Positions 10,961 through 22,009 of a stretch of DNA of 64,000 bases are shown piece after piece. The number at the start of each line of letters is the position of its first letter. Position 1 is the first letter of the stretch. The position numbers and the translations under genes were made by a program. The notes beneath the pieces are model-generated. The model did no database searches. It saw nothing but the letters and a program-made list of their open reading frames with translations, and was not told the DNA's origin. Source of the stretch: Tolypeutes matacus (lineage: Eukaryota > Chordata > Mammalia > Cingulata > Chlamyphoridae); NCBI GenBank assembly GCA_026826555.1, contig JAKSZT010054568.1, forward strand, positions 9,822,085 through 9,886,084. The letters run 5' to 3'.

Positions 10961-12189
10961 GCCTCCCTGCAGGTGCCCCGACCCCACCTCCAGGAAGAGG
11001 CACGTCTTATTCTTATCCGCGCACCCTTGGGCCTCTGTCTGATTTTAGAACACAGCCTTCGTTTTGTAACTGAACGCTCTTCCCCAGTCACCGAGCATCC
11101 CCCCGGATGAGCCGGGGCCAGGCGGGTCTTTGGGTCTCTTATGCGAAGCCCACTAAGTGCAGAGCGGCAATTAAGCAGCCTGCCGGGAACTCCTTCTCGG
11201 ACACGTTTCCCTGGGTCTTTTGGCTTATGAGGCCACGATGTGCAACGAAGAGCTTTACTCTCGTGAAGCACTGGGGAGCACACTGCAGCATGGGGTGGCT
11301 CTGCTCGTTCCCCCATCCGTGGAAATTCAGTTCTCGATGGAATACTCAGACCTGAAACCGGACCGTTCTGGGTTGTTCCAGAAAGTGAAATCTACAACCT
11401 ACAGGGAGAAATTGCAGGGAATTGTATTCCAGCCTAACCTAAAAGAACTTGGTAACAATTAAAACAGACCAACAAGGGATTTCTGCCTTTGGGGGAGGCG
11501 GGGAGTGGGCTCTTATTTTCAGTTCTGTGATTCTCAACTGTGTGTTTTGCATTTTTATTTATCACTGATAAGACTAGCGTGTGGCTTCAGAGGAGATTCA
11601 CCACTGAGCTGATAAGTACTAGTGGCAAAGTGCCCTCTGTGGTTCTGGTTTTGGGATATGAAACAGGTTAGTTTCTGAAGGTTTGGACTTTGAAGACCAT
11701 CAATCAATTGTTTGGTTCTAATTAATTTTGCCTGAGAACATCTGACATGTTAACAGAAGTAGCAATTAAAATGGAATGGTAGTGTAATCACCATCTCAAA
11801 TATTTAGACGATGTGATTATATAATATCTACCAACAGAGTAAAAAAAAAAAAATACACTTAGGGAAATTGTGAAGAGAAAATAAGCATTGCTTCGGGGCT
11901 TGGAAAATGCAGTTCCTTCTCCTTATGCCTCCCAGGTCTTCGAGGTGCAAGACAAGCTCTTGCTGGCCGTGAAGCGACAGCAGGGAGATCCCAGGAGCCC
12001 CACACGTTGGGTCTTTGTGCTAAAATATGCCCTCCAGCTGTCTGCCCTGACCCTAATCAGACAAAGGATGTTGTGTGCTTTCCCTCAAGTCTGTCTGCGT
12101 GGGGCCCTCCCACAGTCATCCCGGGCGCTGGGGTGGCTTTCTCGTTAGACCCTGGGCGTCTGCAACACCGAATGCAGACAGACTAATCG
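10961..12189. other. unique DNA, no gene seen
   Basis: An A-run lies near 11840-11853. Several GATA-type words occur at 11560-11620 (CACTGATAAGAC, GAGCTGATAAGT). No recognisable repeat or exon. Confidence 0.4.
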
Positions 12190-12540
12190 AGGGCCTACTG
12201 TGCGCCAACTGATACCTTCCAGATCTCCATCAGTCTCCCCATCTTACTTCCTTAGAAATCTTGACCTATATGCCCAGCGCTCACAGGCATTTCTTCCTGG
12301 AAATCCCAGAGACTTCACATTCAGTGTGCCCCAGACTGAGCTCACTATCTCCCCTGCCAGCCTCCTCCTCCTGCTGAAGTCTGTCTCCCAGGGAATGGCA
12401 CATAGGAGCTGGCCGCCAGGCTTGCCTCTTTCTTTCTCTTCGTCTTGCATCTTTGCAATGACCCTGTTTGTCTTTACCTACCTCCATCCAGGGCTTATAG
12501 AAAGCTCCAGAGTGTCCATACGAATTTTCAAATATTGAAA
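12190..12540 (+). mobile_element. L2 LINE fragment
   Basis: GTGCCCCAGACTGAGCTCACTATCTCCCC, then a CCTGCTGAAGTCTGTCTCCCAGGGAATGGCACA stretch, is characteristic of the L2 3' coding/UTR region (TGAACTCACTATCTTC and CTCAGTGAATGGCACC in the family). Old and diverged. An apparent 112-residue frame across it is incidental. Confidence 0.6.
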
Positions 12541-14479
12541 CTTTGCCTTACCAAGTGGAAGGCAGTCACTGCTCCAACCCCCACACGTGTTCCTCTCCCC
12601 ACCCCTTCCAGTCCCTTCCCCAGCCCCAGGATTGCCATCTGCCTCAGCAGAGGTTCTCCTGGATCTGGTCCCAGCAAAAGGCCAGTTTTGATTGAGTGGC
12701 GTCCGGGCAGTGCCTGCAGTCACGCTGGACGTGTGCTCAGGGCCCTGTGTCCATCAGGCCCAGGAAGCTCACGCCTACGAGCAACAGCAGGTACTTTTAG
12801 GGGGCCACGAAAAATGTTTTCTTCCCATTGCTCTTAAACTCAGAAGGAAAAAAAAAAGTGTATGATAAGAGTAAGTATATGCTACTGAACCAAGCCTGGA
12901 ATATATTCATCTCTACACCCGTGCAATTATAAAATTTTAATTTTTTTTTTTTTTTAGGGGAAGGGACCCACCAAGGCAGAAGTGCCCAGGGCCTCCCACA
13001 CTTGTGCTGGCCCTCCTCCTTCCCTCTCTCCTCTCCACGCATCTGTGCTTTCCCTCCACTTAGCCTTCCTAGGTCCACTGCCTCTGGGTCTCCCCTCCTT
13101 TTCCTTCCCCCCACATTTGCAGACCATCTACTCTGAGCAGTTCTCAGGATCGGTTCTAAGGATTTGGAGAGGTGGAAGCCACACTCCCTGCATGCAGGCT
13201 GCTGGCAGTCAGAGGGGATGAAGGTACAGAGGTCACCCCTGGACTCCTGGGGGTAGGTGTCCCAGCAGAGGCCCAGCTCCTGCCAAGCAGGTTGGGAAAG
13301 ACCTGCCAAGAGAGGAGATTTCTAAGCTGCAGAAATCCAGCCCTTCTGCCTCCCAGCAGAATTCCTCCTTCCCCTCAGGTGCAGAGACCTGGGGCCCGTT
13401 TCGGTGTTGGAACCCCGCCAAGCCCCGCTGGCACCCGCACCGCCAGTCCCAGTGCCTGTCCGAGCCGAGGCCCTCTGGCAGGCCAAGCTTTCAGAGGACT
13501 GGCGAGGTCCTGCTCTTGGTCTGGACGGAGGCCGGCTTCTTGGCGAGCCTGGAGAGCTGACCCTCGAGACAAGCACTGCTACCCCCTCAGAGAAGGGGTT
13601 CCATCAAAGAGGCCAGCGGGCCACCTGAGGAGGTAGGGGTGGGAGGAGAGGGTGCGAGCCAACTTAAAAGCTTGGCCAGAGGGGGATGTGTGTGTGCTTT
13701 GCTGCAAAGGCTTCACCAACCCAGCCAGCACGTCACTGCCCAGGGCAGCCGTCACACTGCTGCTTAGACTGTGGCCAGGGGGCAGGCAGGCGCGAGGATG
13801 GCTGGCCAAGCAGGTCGACCAGAATCCCAGCTGCTCCTTCTGTGGGATGCAGTGTCCCTCACCAGCCCCCTCCTTTTCCCTCTTCCCCACTCAGACTGCC
13901 CTGAGCCCAAGGTCTGCTCCTCCTCCAAGTGCTTCCTGGTTTCACACGCTCTGGGCCCCCCCTTGGTCATCAAATCCCTTGAGCGTCTTCTGCAACAAGA
14001 GCAAACTCTTTTCCTCCAGCTGGAATGCCTTGCAACTTTCTCTGTGTTCCTAAATACATGACAAACCTATAGAGGTGTGTGATGGTCCTCGCAGAGCTGG
14101 CCCTAGCTGAGAGTTCATCGCCTGTGTGTGTCTCGCTGACCTGATGGACTTCTCTGAGAGCTGTGGCCAGGTCCCGGCTTTGCCTTCCCGGAGACCAGCA
14201 CGGAGCCATCCGTGAAGCTTGCATGCAGTGAACGCTTGTTGATCGACTCCCTCCTACCAGACCAAGTGGCTTGATGCCACATTTGCTAAGCATTGCCTGT
14301 CGTTTGGCTGCTCTTCCTTTGAATAAACTAGAAGATCCAAAGTAGGACTGACCGTCCGGGGCAAGGGCTTCCTCCCTGAAGCCCGGCCAGCACCAGAGGA
14401 GACTGCGGGCAAAGCTCCCGGAGGAAGAGTACACCAGCAGCAGCTCCTGCAGAGGGCTGTCAAAGACGGCTTTTCCCAA
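12541..14479. other. unique DNA, no gene seen
   Basis: A T15 run at about 12940-12955 may mark an old poly(A) of an unrecognised minus-strand insertion. 13380-13620 is CpG-enriched. No splice-supported exon that I recognise. Confidence 0.4.
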
Positions 14480-14720
14480 GGCGCCCCGACTCTTTCCCAC
14501 CTGGGAAACCTCTGCCAGCCCTTGAAGACCAGTCTAGACCATTTTTAGATATCATCTCCTCCGTGAAGCCGTCCTCATCTTTCTGAGAATGAGTTCGTTG
14601 TTTCCTCCTCTAGATTTCTGGTGATCAACGTGGTGATCAGCACGTTGTATTCGAAATATCCCCTTGCCCATTTTTCTCCACTATGGCAGTCACATATGCA
14701 ATAACTTCTGGAAGCAATGA
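14480..14720 (+). mobile_element. L2 LINE fragment, 3' region
   Basis: CCCTTGAAGACCAGTCTAGACC, ATATCATCTCCTCCGTGAAGCCGTCC and the following TTGTTTCCTCCTCTAGATTTC resemble the L2 3' UTR block AAATGTCACCTCCTCCGTGAAGCCTTCC. Confidence 0.5.
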
Positions 14721-15649
14721 ATTAAAGGGAGGCAGACTACAGAAGCTCCAGAGGAGAGCCGCCAGGGGTGGAGAAGGACGGAGCGCCGGGGCCCACGAGG
14801 AGACTGTTTTCAGTTGGCCCCAGACTTTCCTAGTTTATGCATGTTGGCTCATCTGATTATTTGTAGCAGCCACTCTCACTCTCAAATGTGTCCTGGTTTG
14901 GTCAATAAAATATATAGTCACACTACGCCCATGAAATAAGTAAAGGGACCAAAGGTGCCCACCCAGAGAAGTCTTGGGGTCCCTCACCACCTTACTCAAG
15001 GCCGCTCCCTGCAGGCACAGACGGGGAGCTCTGTGGCCTCAGAAGGCAGTGAGGCCTTTACCACCATCTGTTTTGTTTACTCTTGGGTACCCAGGACTTG
15101 GCATCATTCCCGGAACGTATTAATCCCTTGATAAATATTTGGGGAAGGGAGGAGGGGAGGGCAGGAAACCCCAGCAACAGGCGGGCTGCCTTGAAGGCTG
15201 AATGCACCCATCAGTGGGAGAGCCCGTCACAGGCTGGAAGGCTCCTTCCCGGGCATGGCATGGAAGGAATTCTGCCGTGGCTGGGAAGAAGGGTGACATG
15301 CTCCATGGGTCTCTCTCAGAGTGGAGGTGGGAGATTCCGTCTCTGAACCAGGCTGCGAGTGATGGGTGTGCCTGACTCGGCCACTCAATCCCCACTCCAC
15401 CCACCCTCCTCTGGACTGGGGGTCTGCACCCAGGTGGCAGAGCGCAGGCTCCTCTGGGCTTAACTGCAATGCCAGGGTCCCTACAGCGGCCTTCTCTGCC
15501 CAGCTGCCCGGAGGGCTCAGGGCTCAGGGCCCTTCGGCTCCTAGAATATCAAAATTTGGGGATGCTCCCAAAGACCATCGAGCCCGCCACTCTCCCTGGA
15601 CACCCCCAGAGGGCTGGTGGAATCTGTTCCCTGCTCGCTGTCCTCGCCG
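14721..15649. other. unique DNA, no gene seen
   Basis: No recognisable repeat, exon or RNA gene. AATAAAATA near 14905 sits in an AT-rich patch without further context. Confidence 0.4.
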
Positions 15650-15960
15650 TCTTCTTGCAAAATGAATCTGTGCTCTACTCACGCTTCTCCAAAGGAGCCC
15701 CAACATTCCTACCTGTGGGGATTCACTTTGCCAGGAAAGCCTCACCCTCCCAGCCTGTCAAGACTCAGCTCAGACAGCACTGCCTTTGGTTGACCTCCTG
15801 CCCAGGTGAGCCCCTGAGTCCCTCACATCCCCCACTCCCAGCTACAATTAATCCCTCTTCCTCTGACCTCTGACCCTGCAGACTGACCCCCCAAACCTGG
15901 CACTGTTCCTGGACCACCAACATGCCATAGTCCTTCCTGCTACTCACGTGTCACCCATCA
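15650..15960 (+). mobile_element. L2 LINE fragment
   Basis: GTCAAGACTCAGCTCAGACAGCACTGCC followed by CTACAATTAATCCCTCTTCCTC and the terminal ACCAACATGCCATAGTCCTT segment match the L2 3' UTR plan. Confidence 0.5.
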
Positions 15961-16179
15961 ATACACATGGAGATCCTACCTTGTCACAGAAGGTGAACTG
16001 TGACTCAGACATAAAAAGCACGTAGCCTAATCAGGGACGTGGATACGGAAGCAATCCTTTACGAGGCAGGGTGCTCAGGAGCCTGCTTTGGAGGCCACGT
16101 CTGGGGCACAAAACCCACCGAGGGCAGAGGGGCCGCTGCCCGCCCGGCCTCACCGCCTACCCCTTCCCCTCTCCCGCCA

Positions 16180-16480
16180 TTCCCTGCATGCTTTCTGCGC
16201 TTTTTTTGCCACCGCCTTGAATGCCCCCCAACCCTTCACGACCGCCCCCCCTTGCCCCCCTGGCACGGAGCTCCCCTTCAGGCGGATCTAGCGCAGCCCC
16301 TGCTGCTCTCTGCTCCTTGCCCGCTGCGCTGTCCTCCATTAACTGAAGTTGTTCTGTTGACATGTCCGTATACTTCTTTCTTGACTGTCTCCCACCCCTA
16401 GAAGGCAACAATGAACGTTTGGAACATAGCCGGCATTCCATAAGTCCTGAATGAACGAATGAGTGAATGAATGAAGTGAC
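16180..16480 (+). mobile_element. L2 LINE 3' end
   Basis: The stretch TTGACTGTCTCCCACCCCTAGAAGGCAAC, then GGAACATAGCCGGCATTCCATAAGTC, ending in an AATGAACGAATGAGTGAATGA repeat at about 16450-16478, is the usual L2 terminus (CTCAATAAATGTTTGTTGAATGAATGA). Confidence 0.6.
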
Positions 16481-17250
16481 GCCGATGCTGAGTTAGCCCA
16501 GCCAAGAGTGCTCCTAGCAGAGGGAGCACTGAAAATGCTCAGAGGGAAGAGTGACTGGTCAAGAGAGGACATCAAGGGAGCAGAAAGCAAAAGCCCGAGG
16601 AGAGTCCAGAGAAAGCCACAGCCTCGGGAGCCGTGCCAAGGAGCTGCGCTCGCGCTTTACTGGGAGCCACTGAAAGAGAAAAGCCGGGGAAACACTCCTC
16701 TGCCCATGGAGTAGAGAGGCTGGGAAGGGGGCACGTGAGTGCAGGCGGCCACATAAGGTACTCTTATTGCAGAGATCCAGGTGAGGAAAATGACATCACC
16801 GACCCGGAAGTGGTGGAGGGGATGAGTAGATGGACTCTGGTGATCAACAGGCAGAAGAGACAGCGCCATGGATTGAAAAACTGCGTGGGGTCGTTCACAG
16901 GCATCGTCTTTGACCTTCGGCCCTGCAAGGGCAGGCACTGGTCGCCCTCGTACCTCCCAGGCATGGCACCGCAGCTGTTAAAGGGATTCCTTGGGCTTCT
17001 GTTTCCCACATCCTCGAGATGACATACCCACTTGCACCAACACACTGCAAGCAAGGACTAGAGGGGATAAAGATCCTTCTACTCTGGGTTTGTCATTGCA
17101 TCAGCTGCCTCAAATTAATTTTAGAATAAGGGGTGTAAAAATAAATGTATAATAATAATTGCACGTCTGTGAAGGAAAGCTGACTTTGGGAAGGGGAAAA
17201 GAGACGTAAGATTATCTCAAATGTTACATGGCAGCTTCTCTAGAGATGCA
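16481..17250. other. unique DNA, no gene seen
   Basis: No recognised repeat or exon. An AT-rich patch occurs at 17105-17160. Confidence 0.4.
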
Positions 17251-17385
17251 ATGTCCTTTAATCCCCAGGTCAGTCTCTTTGATGCAAGGATGACTAGTCT
17301 CATTTCACAGGTGAGAAAACCGAGGTGAAGAGGAGCTAAGAAATGGCCCAGATTCAAACCCAAGCCCACCCAGATTCCTGGCTCA
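17251..17385 (-). repeat. source arm X of the inverted chimera (a MIR copy)
   Basis: These 135 bases match the reverse complement of 19273-19407 with three mismatches and no gaps. The segment is part of a minus-oriented MIR (CATTTCACAGGTGAGAAAACCG is the reversed core). MIR-like sequence seems to continue beyond 17385 into GCCCCCTGGG, whereas the 19.3-kb copy switches to unrelated sequence there. This marks 17.25 kb as the older, intact site and the 19.3-kb copy as derived. Confidence 0.9.
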
Positions 17386-17439
17386 GCCCCCTGGGTGGCA
17401 GAACGAGCACAGGCTGGAAGGCCTTAGCCCAGTGATCCA

Positions 17440-17500
17440 GGGGGCCCTGGGCAAGCCAGAGAGCTTTTCAGAGTTTCATCTCCTTTATCCGAAATGGGAT
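17440..17500 (+). mobile_element. MIR SINE fragment
   Basis: CCTGGGCAAGCCAGAGAGC followed by GAGTTTCATCTCCTTTATCC and GAAATGGGATGAGG follows the MIR core order. Short and worn. Confidence 0.45.
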
Positions 17501-19003
17501 GAGGGCTCTCTACTCCTCCAGCTTCACTGGGTGGAAAAGCTCTGCAGACTGTAAACAACTGTACATCCAGGACTTGCCTCTGAAACATCCTCCAAACAAA
17601 GATGGTGTTTATTTTCAGCACCTCATTATGTGCTTTGAGAGTCTGTGACGGAGGAGGGCTAGGCTCTCCCTCTGTCCCCCAGTCCATCCTCCTCGAGGAA
17701 ATCTCCCTCCTCCCTGAGGTTGGTCCACACACCAGCCACCCACAGCTTTCTTGGAGCAGAGAGCTGGAGCTCAGGAAGACAAGCAGCAGGGACGGCTGGG
17801 TGGCAGCTCTCTGGAGCTCACGGAGGTGCTGGGACCGTTGCTGGAAGCAGAGCTGGGTGCCGCTGCCCCGAATGCCTGCCAGCTCTGTGGGCACAGCACC
17901 CCACTCCCCTGCAGCAGTGCAGTCTAAATGAACGCGGTCGCACCTTCCACTGATGGTTACTGAGCTTCTTCACGACTAGAACGCCCGTTAGGTGGGAAGC
18001 CCTTAGGCTTTAACCTTGAAAACCTGTCTCACAGGCCAAGTTACTTCACCCACTCCCCGCCTGGACTGCGGGGCAGCCTTCTCCCTCTGAAGGCCCTTAG
18101 AAGCGTGAGGCTGAGTAAGCTCTGCCGTCACCTGGCCGGAACGGGCATAGAGTAGGCGCCCAGGGAAAACGTAAGGGCTCAAAACCAGGCTGTAAGTGCC
18201 TCCTTCAATTCCCTGTCCAGGGAAAGGGAGGCGGGGAGGGGTGGGGGGACCCAACATAACCGGTGCTTAGAAATTGGCCTCCAAAACTGTCTGTTTTCCA
18301 GCCACATGTCTTTCCTTTCCTGCAGCTGTCAGAGGCTAGAATTACTCACTAACGGGGTCAGCTTTCTGGGAGATGGGTCTGTGGGGGAGGGATCTTTTAT
18401 TCAGATGGAAAAGAAAAGACACCAAAACAAGCGGTTCTGGTCCAGTGATGATGTCACCTGCACAGCAGCCAAAGGCTGGTGGAATTTCCCTTGTACCTGA
18501 CAATAGCACTTTTTCAAAATAAAGTATGCTGAAGCTGAGAAGCTTATCTTGGCGGAGCATTGTACCATTAACTCAAGATTAAATGCATCCCGTCCAAATT
18601 CTTTTGCTACTTGTAATGGGCTCCAGGCTCAGGCCTCCAGATGTTGATTCTGTGGGTGTCTCAGGAAAAGAAGCTAATTGCCCCTTCAAAACCAAAGCAC
18701 TCACCCCCACCCCCACCCCGGCTCCCAGGGGCACTGCCAGCTGCTGGCTGCTGGCTGAGGCCTCCCGGGTGCTGCCCTGGGCTAAAGGGGTGGCTGCGCC
18801 CCAAGTTATGCCCCTCTCCCCTGAGGCAGCCCGATCCAAGGACTGGGGCAGCTCTGAAAAGCCACGCCCGTGCCCCAGCTCTCCATGAGACTGGCTAGGC
18901 CCTGGCGCAAAGGCCTGGTGGTGGTGAATGGCCCTCTCCTGCCAGTCTTCCTTCCTTCCTTCCTTCCCCCACAGAAGCGGGTCCCGAGGGCATTCCCCAG
19001 TAA
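17501..19003. other. unique DNA between the chimera arms
   Basis: No gene or young repeat seen. A short (TTCC)n run lies at about 18949-18967. AATAAAGTATGC near 18520 is an isolated polyadenylation-signal match. Confidence 0.4.
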
Positions 19004-19407
19004 CTTTTGATTCTCTCTTTCCCCCTGCTTATTTCTATGTGTGAGGAGTTTTTCCAAGGCTATTTGTCACTTTTATTGAAAATAAAATAATCAATAAATA
19101 CAAGTGAATGAAACCCATTCCATTTACCATTCTCAGCCGGCTGGAAGGTAAGACTTTAGAGAATGACAGAGCATCAAGCAGCTGCCAGTCTTCCTGGTCA
19201 TCAATCCCCACCCCTCACCCCCCACCCCCCGGGCAAAACCCCGTGGGCTCATTCCAGGCCTCCCCTGGAGACTGAGCCGGGAATCTGGGTGGGCTTGGGT
19301 TTGAATCTGGGCCATTTCTTAGCTCCTCTTCACCTCGGTTTTCTCGCCTGTGAAATGAGACTAGTCATCCTTGCATCAAAAAGACTGACCTGGGGATTAA
19401 AGGACAT
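19004..19407 (+). repeat. inverted chimeric duplicate (Y fused to X)
   Basis: Bases 19004-19272 (Y, 269 bp) are the reverse complement of 20620-20888 with six mismatches and no gaps. Bases 19273-19407 (X, 135 bp) are the reverse complement of 17251-17385 with three mismatches and no gaps. Both parts are therefore about 97.8% identical to their sources, consistent with one event. Read on the minus strand, the segment copies the flanking locus while skipping 17386-20619 (3234 bp). The junction has only about one base of shared sequence and no GT...AG boundaries, so it does not look like a spliced retrocopy. Templated insertion by replication template switching is the best fit; a draft-assembly artefact must be excluded. 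Confidence 0.9.
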
Positions 19408-20244
19408 GCACATCTCCACCCCAGGGATGTCGGAGGCGGCAGGCTCTACCTGGGGTTTGGGGCCTGGCTGAAACTCACCAGCACTTGTGGTCAGTCGAGC
19501 CCACGGCCCCAGGCTGGCCATGCAGTTGTCAGGAGCTCTTGTGACATCTAGGCAGGGAAGACGCCGGGGGGTGGGGGGGCAGTGGCTCAGGTGCGTGAGG
19601 CTGGGGAGGGGAGAGGAATTACTGGAACAGAGGAGGGAGCTAGCTGCTGAGAAGACTGAGGGAAGGCCGGGGGCCATTGAACCCAAGGTGACCTGCGAAA
19701 GTGAGAGGCCTCCTGGGCACAGTCAGAGAGTCAGCAGCCCGAGGGCAGAAAACCTGGAGCTCGGGCCCAGGACGGGACTCGTCCCCCAGCCCTGGCCCTG
19801 GCTGTGCCCGCAGGGTGCACCCACAGGCGCTGCGGCCAGGCCTCTCCCTGCACGCCTGCCTGGCTCAGGGTCCTCTCCCCAGGAACCCCACACCGAAGGG
19901 GCAGAGGCGCCAGCTCACCCCCGGGCCGCGGGGCGCAGCAGGGGCCTGGTGCCTGCTCCTCGGGACTTCCTGCCTGGAGCCTCCCCTTGCCCGCCGCCTG
20001 GTTTCAGCGCAAGCCTCGCCTCCTCACCTGGTCTAGAGCTCCCCCCACTCAGCCTGCTCGGTCGCCACCACATCACAGCACTAGCTGAGCCTGCTCTGCT
20101 CCTTTTCCTTATTTTGCTTTCTAGGTCAGCCCTTGGAATGCAATTTCCAAGGGCAGAGACCCGGGTGAGTGTTGGGAGGAGACCTGGCCCATGCTGGGGG
20201 CTCCATAAACATTTGTAGAAGGGAAAAAGGAATAAGGAAGGAAA
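19408..20244. other. unique DNA, no gene seen
   Basis: GC-rich, with open frames on both strands in several phases and no recognisable protein similarity or exon structure. Confidence 0.4.
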
Positions 20245-20335
20245 AGGAGGAGGGGGTCCTGGGTTCAAATTCTGACTTTGGAGAAGTTGGGAAGACTCTT
20301 TGACCTCTTTTGGAATTCAAAGCAGTAATCTGTGC
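20245..20335 (+). mobile_element. MIR SINE fragment
   Basis: CTGGGTTCAAATTCTGACTTTGG followed by GAAGACTCTTTGACCTCTTTTGG corresponds to the MIR 5' and core parts (GGTTCAAATCCCAGCTC, then CTTAACCTCTC). Confidence 0.45.
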
Positions 20336-20392
20336 AAAGAAGCTCTTTTCTAGCTTGTCCCTCAGTTCTCACTTCCCTCATACGCAGAGATT

Positions 20393-20516
20393 GAAAACTG
20401 AAGTTACCAAATGAGAGTTACCAAATGAGTTACAAAATGAGAGATGTTTTGAGAGATTAAGGACAGATTTTAAGAAAACTGAAGTTACCAAATGAGAGCT
20501 GTTTTGAGAGATTAAG
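20393..20516 (+). repeat. local tandem duplication with internal expansion
   Basis: A 43-bp unit starting GAAAACTGAAGTTACCAAAT and ending GAGAGATTAAG occurs at 20474-20516. It also occurs at 20393-20461, where a further 26 bases of the ATGAGAGTTACCAA motif are inserted. The duplication ends about 100 bp left of the 20620 breakpoint of the inverted chimera. Confidence 0.85.
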
Positions 20517-20619
20517 TCTTAAGGGGAAGCGCCTGTGGCGGGAGTTGGGAGTCTTACACACCCACCTGCCAGCTTCCCAACCTCCCAGGCCTGGCCCAGG
20601 GGGCAGTCACCAGGGAGCG

Positions 20620-20888
20620 GTCTCCAGGGGAGGCCTGGAATGAGCCCACGGGGTTTTGCCCGGGGGGTGGGGGGTGAGGGGTGGGGATTGATGACCAGGA
20701 AGGCTGGCAGCTGCTTGATGCTCTGTCATTCTCTAAAGTCTTACCTTTCACCCCGCTGAGAATGGTAAGTGGAATGAGTTTCATTCACTTGTATTTATTG
20801 ATTATTTTATTTTCAATAAAAGTGACAAATAGCCTTGGAAAAACTCCTCACACATAGAAATAAGCAGGGGGAAAGAGAGAATCAAAAG
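20620..20888 (-). repeat. source arm Y of the inverted chimera
   Basis: 269 bases match the reverse complement of 19004-19272. Sequence left of 20620 (CACCAGGGAGCG) and right of 20888 (CACTCTTTTCAC) does not continue the match. It contains GTATTTATTGATTATTTTAT and AATAAA on the plus strand, but no repeat family that I recognise. Confidence 0.9.
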
Positions 20889-21253
20889 CACTCTTTTCAC
20901 TTTTGCTGATGTTCTCCCAGGATTCTTCCCATCCATTTTCTTAAATTTAATTTGTTTTGTCCAAGGGAATTTGTAGATAGTTTAAAAAGTCAGAGAGCAT
21001 TGGCTGTGGGTGACAACCAGCAGTTTCTGCCTCAGGCTCTCCCATGCCCTGACTCTCACTACTTTTATTGCCTTCAGCTATGTCTCCTGATATTCACTGC
21101 CATATTTCTAAACCATATGCGTATATTACTATTTCTTGATATATCACTTTTAAAATTTGTCTTTTGGCTCCTTGGTGTGGTCGTTGAGATTTTAGCTCTC
21201 GTATACTCTCCCCCACCACTCAGCTACACATGCCACCCCCTCCATTTCTCCCA

Positions 21254-21255
<2 letters not shown>

Positions 21256-21291
<36 letters not shown>

Positions 21292-21368
21292 TCGGAGGTA
21301 CCAGGGATTGAACCCAGCACACCGTACATGGGAAGCAGGTGTTCAGCCACCAAGCTCCATCTGCTCCC
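21256..21368 (-). mobile_element. DAS-type SINE, short form
   Basis: On the minus strand: AGATGGAGCTTGGTGGCTGA head, B-box region GGTTCAATCCCTGGTACC, then a tail replaced by (TA)n. A 9-bp target-site duplication TCTCCCAGT lies at 21247-21255 and 21369-21377. The body found in the longer copies is absent; this looks like a head-plus-tail subfamily. Confidence 0.85.
21257..21287. repeat. (TA)n microsatellite
   Basis: About fifteen uninterrupted TA units. It occupies the place where the A-rich tail of the adjoining minus-strand SINE should be, so it probably grew from that tail. Confidence 0.95.
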
Positions 21369-21589
21369 TCTCCCAGTATATTTTGACTCCATTAACAACT
21401 TCTTTCTTAAATGTTTGGTAGAGTCCAGACTCACCAGTGAAGCCACCTGGGCCTGGAGTTTTCTTTGAAGGAAAGTTGTTAAAACGCCTTCATAGGTCTA
21501 ACAACACCTACTTCTAAATAATCTGTTGTTCAAAGAGAAAATCTCAAGATAAATTTAAAATATTTTTCACTAAAAGAAAATGAAAACAC

Positions 21590-21900
21590 AACATAAAATT
21601 TGTAAGGTACATCCAAGACAGTAATTTACAGGGACATGTACTAAAAGTACTAAATGCTTCTATTAAGCAAGCCAGACACAAAAGGACAAATACTGTATGA
21701 CTAGGTTACTATGAACCAAATATATTGTATAACATATTGTTTGATTTAAAAAAAATTTTTAATGTATCCAGTTCATTTAATTGAGAAATGTATGTATTTA
21801 TTCATCTGTATTTACTTTTTAGTTTTTAATTGTTTATATTTTCAATTATTAAATGTACAAAATAAAGTTAAAATAAATAAATAGATGCTTCTATTAGAAA
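21590..21900 (+). mobile_element. L1 3'-end fragment (worn)
   Basis: AAGCCAGACACAAAAGGACAAATACTGTATGAC is a typical L1 3' UTR phrase, followed by AT-rich sequence ending in AAATAAATAAATAG, which may be an old poly(A) tail. Confidence 0.5.
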
Positions 21901-22009
21901 AAGAAGAAAGCTCCCAAAGACCATATCTTCTACCTTAAGAAACATGAAAAAGAGAGCAAATGAGAACCAAGAAAGTAGAAGAAAGGGAGATCAAAGCAGA
22001 AATCAGTAA

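Noticed and set aside
19004..19407. Spliced, processed retrocopy inserted in its own intron
   Set aside because: The order fits a minus-strand transcript with 17386-20619 removed, but the junction lacks GT and AG borders. There is also no poly(A) and no target duplication.
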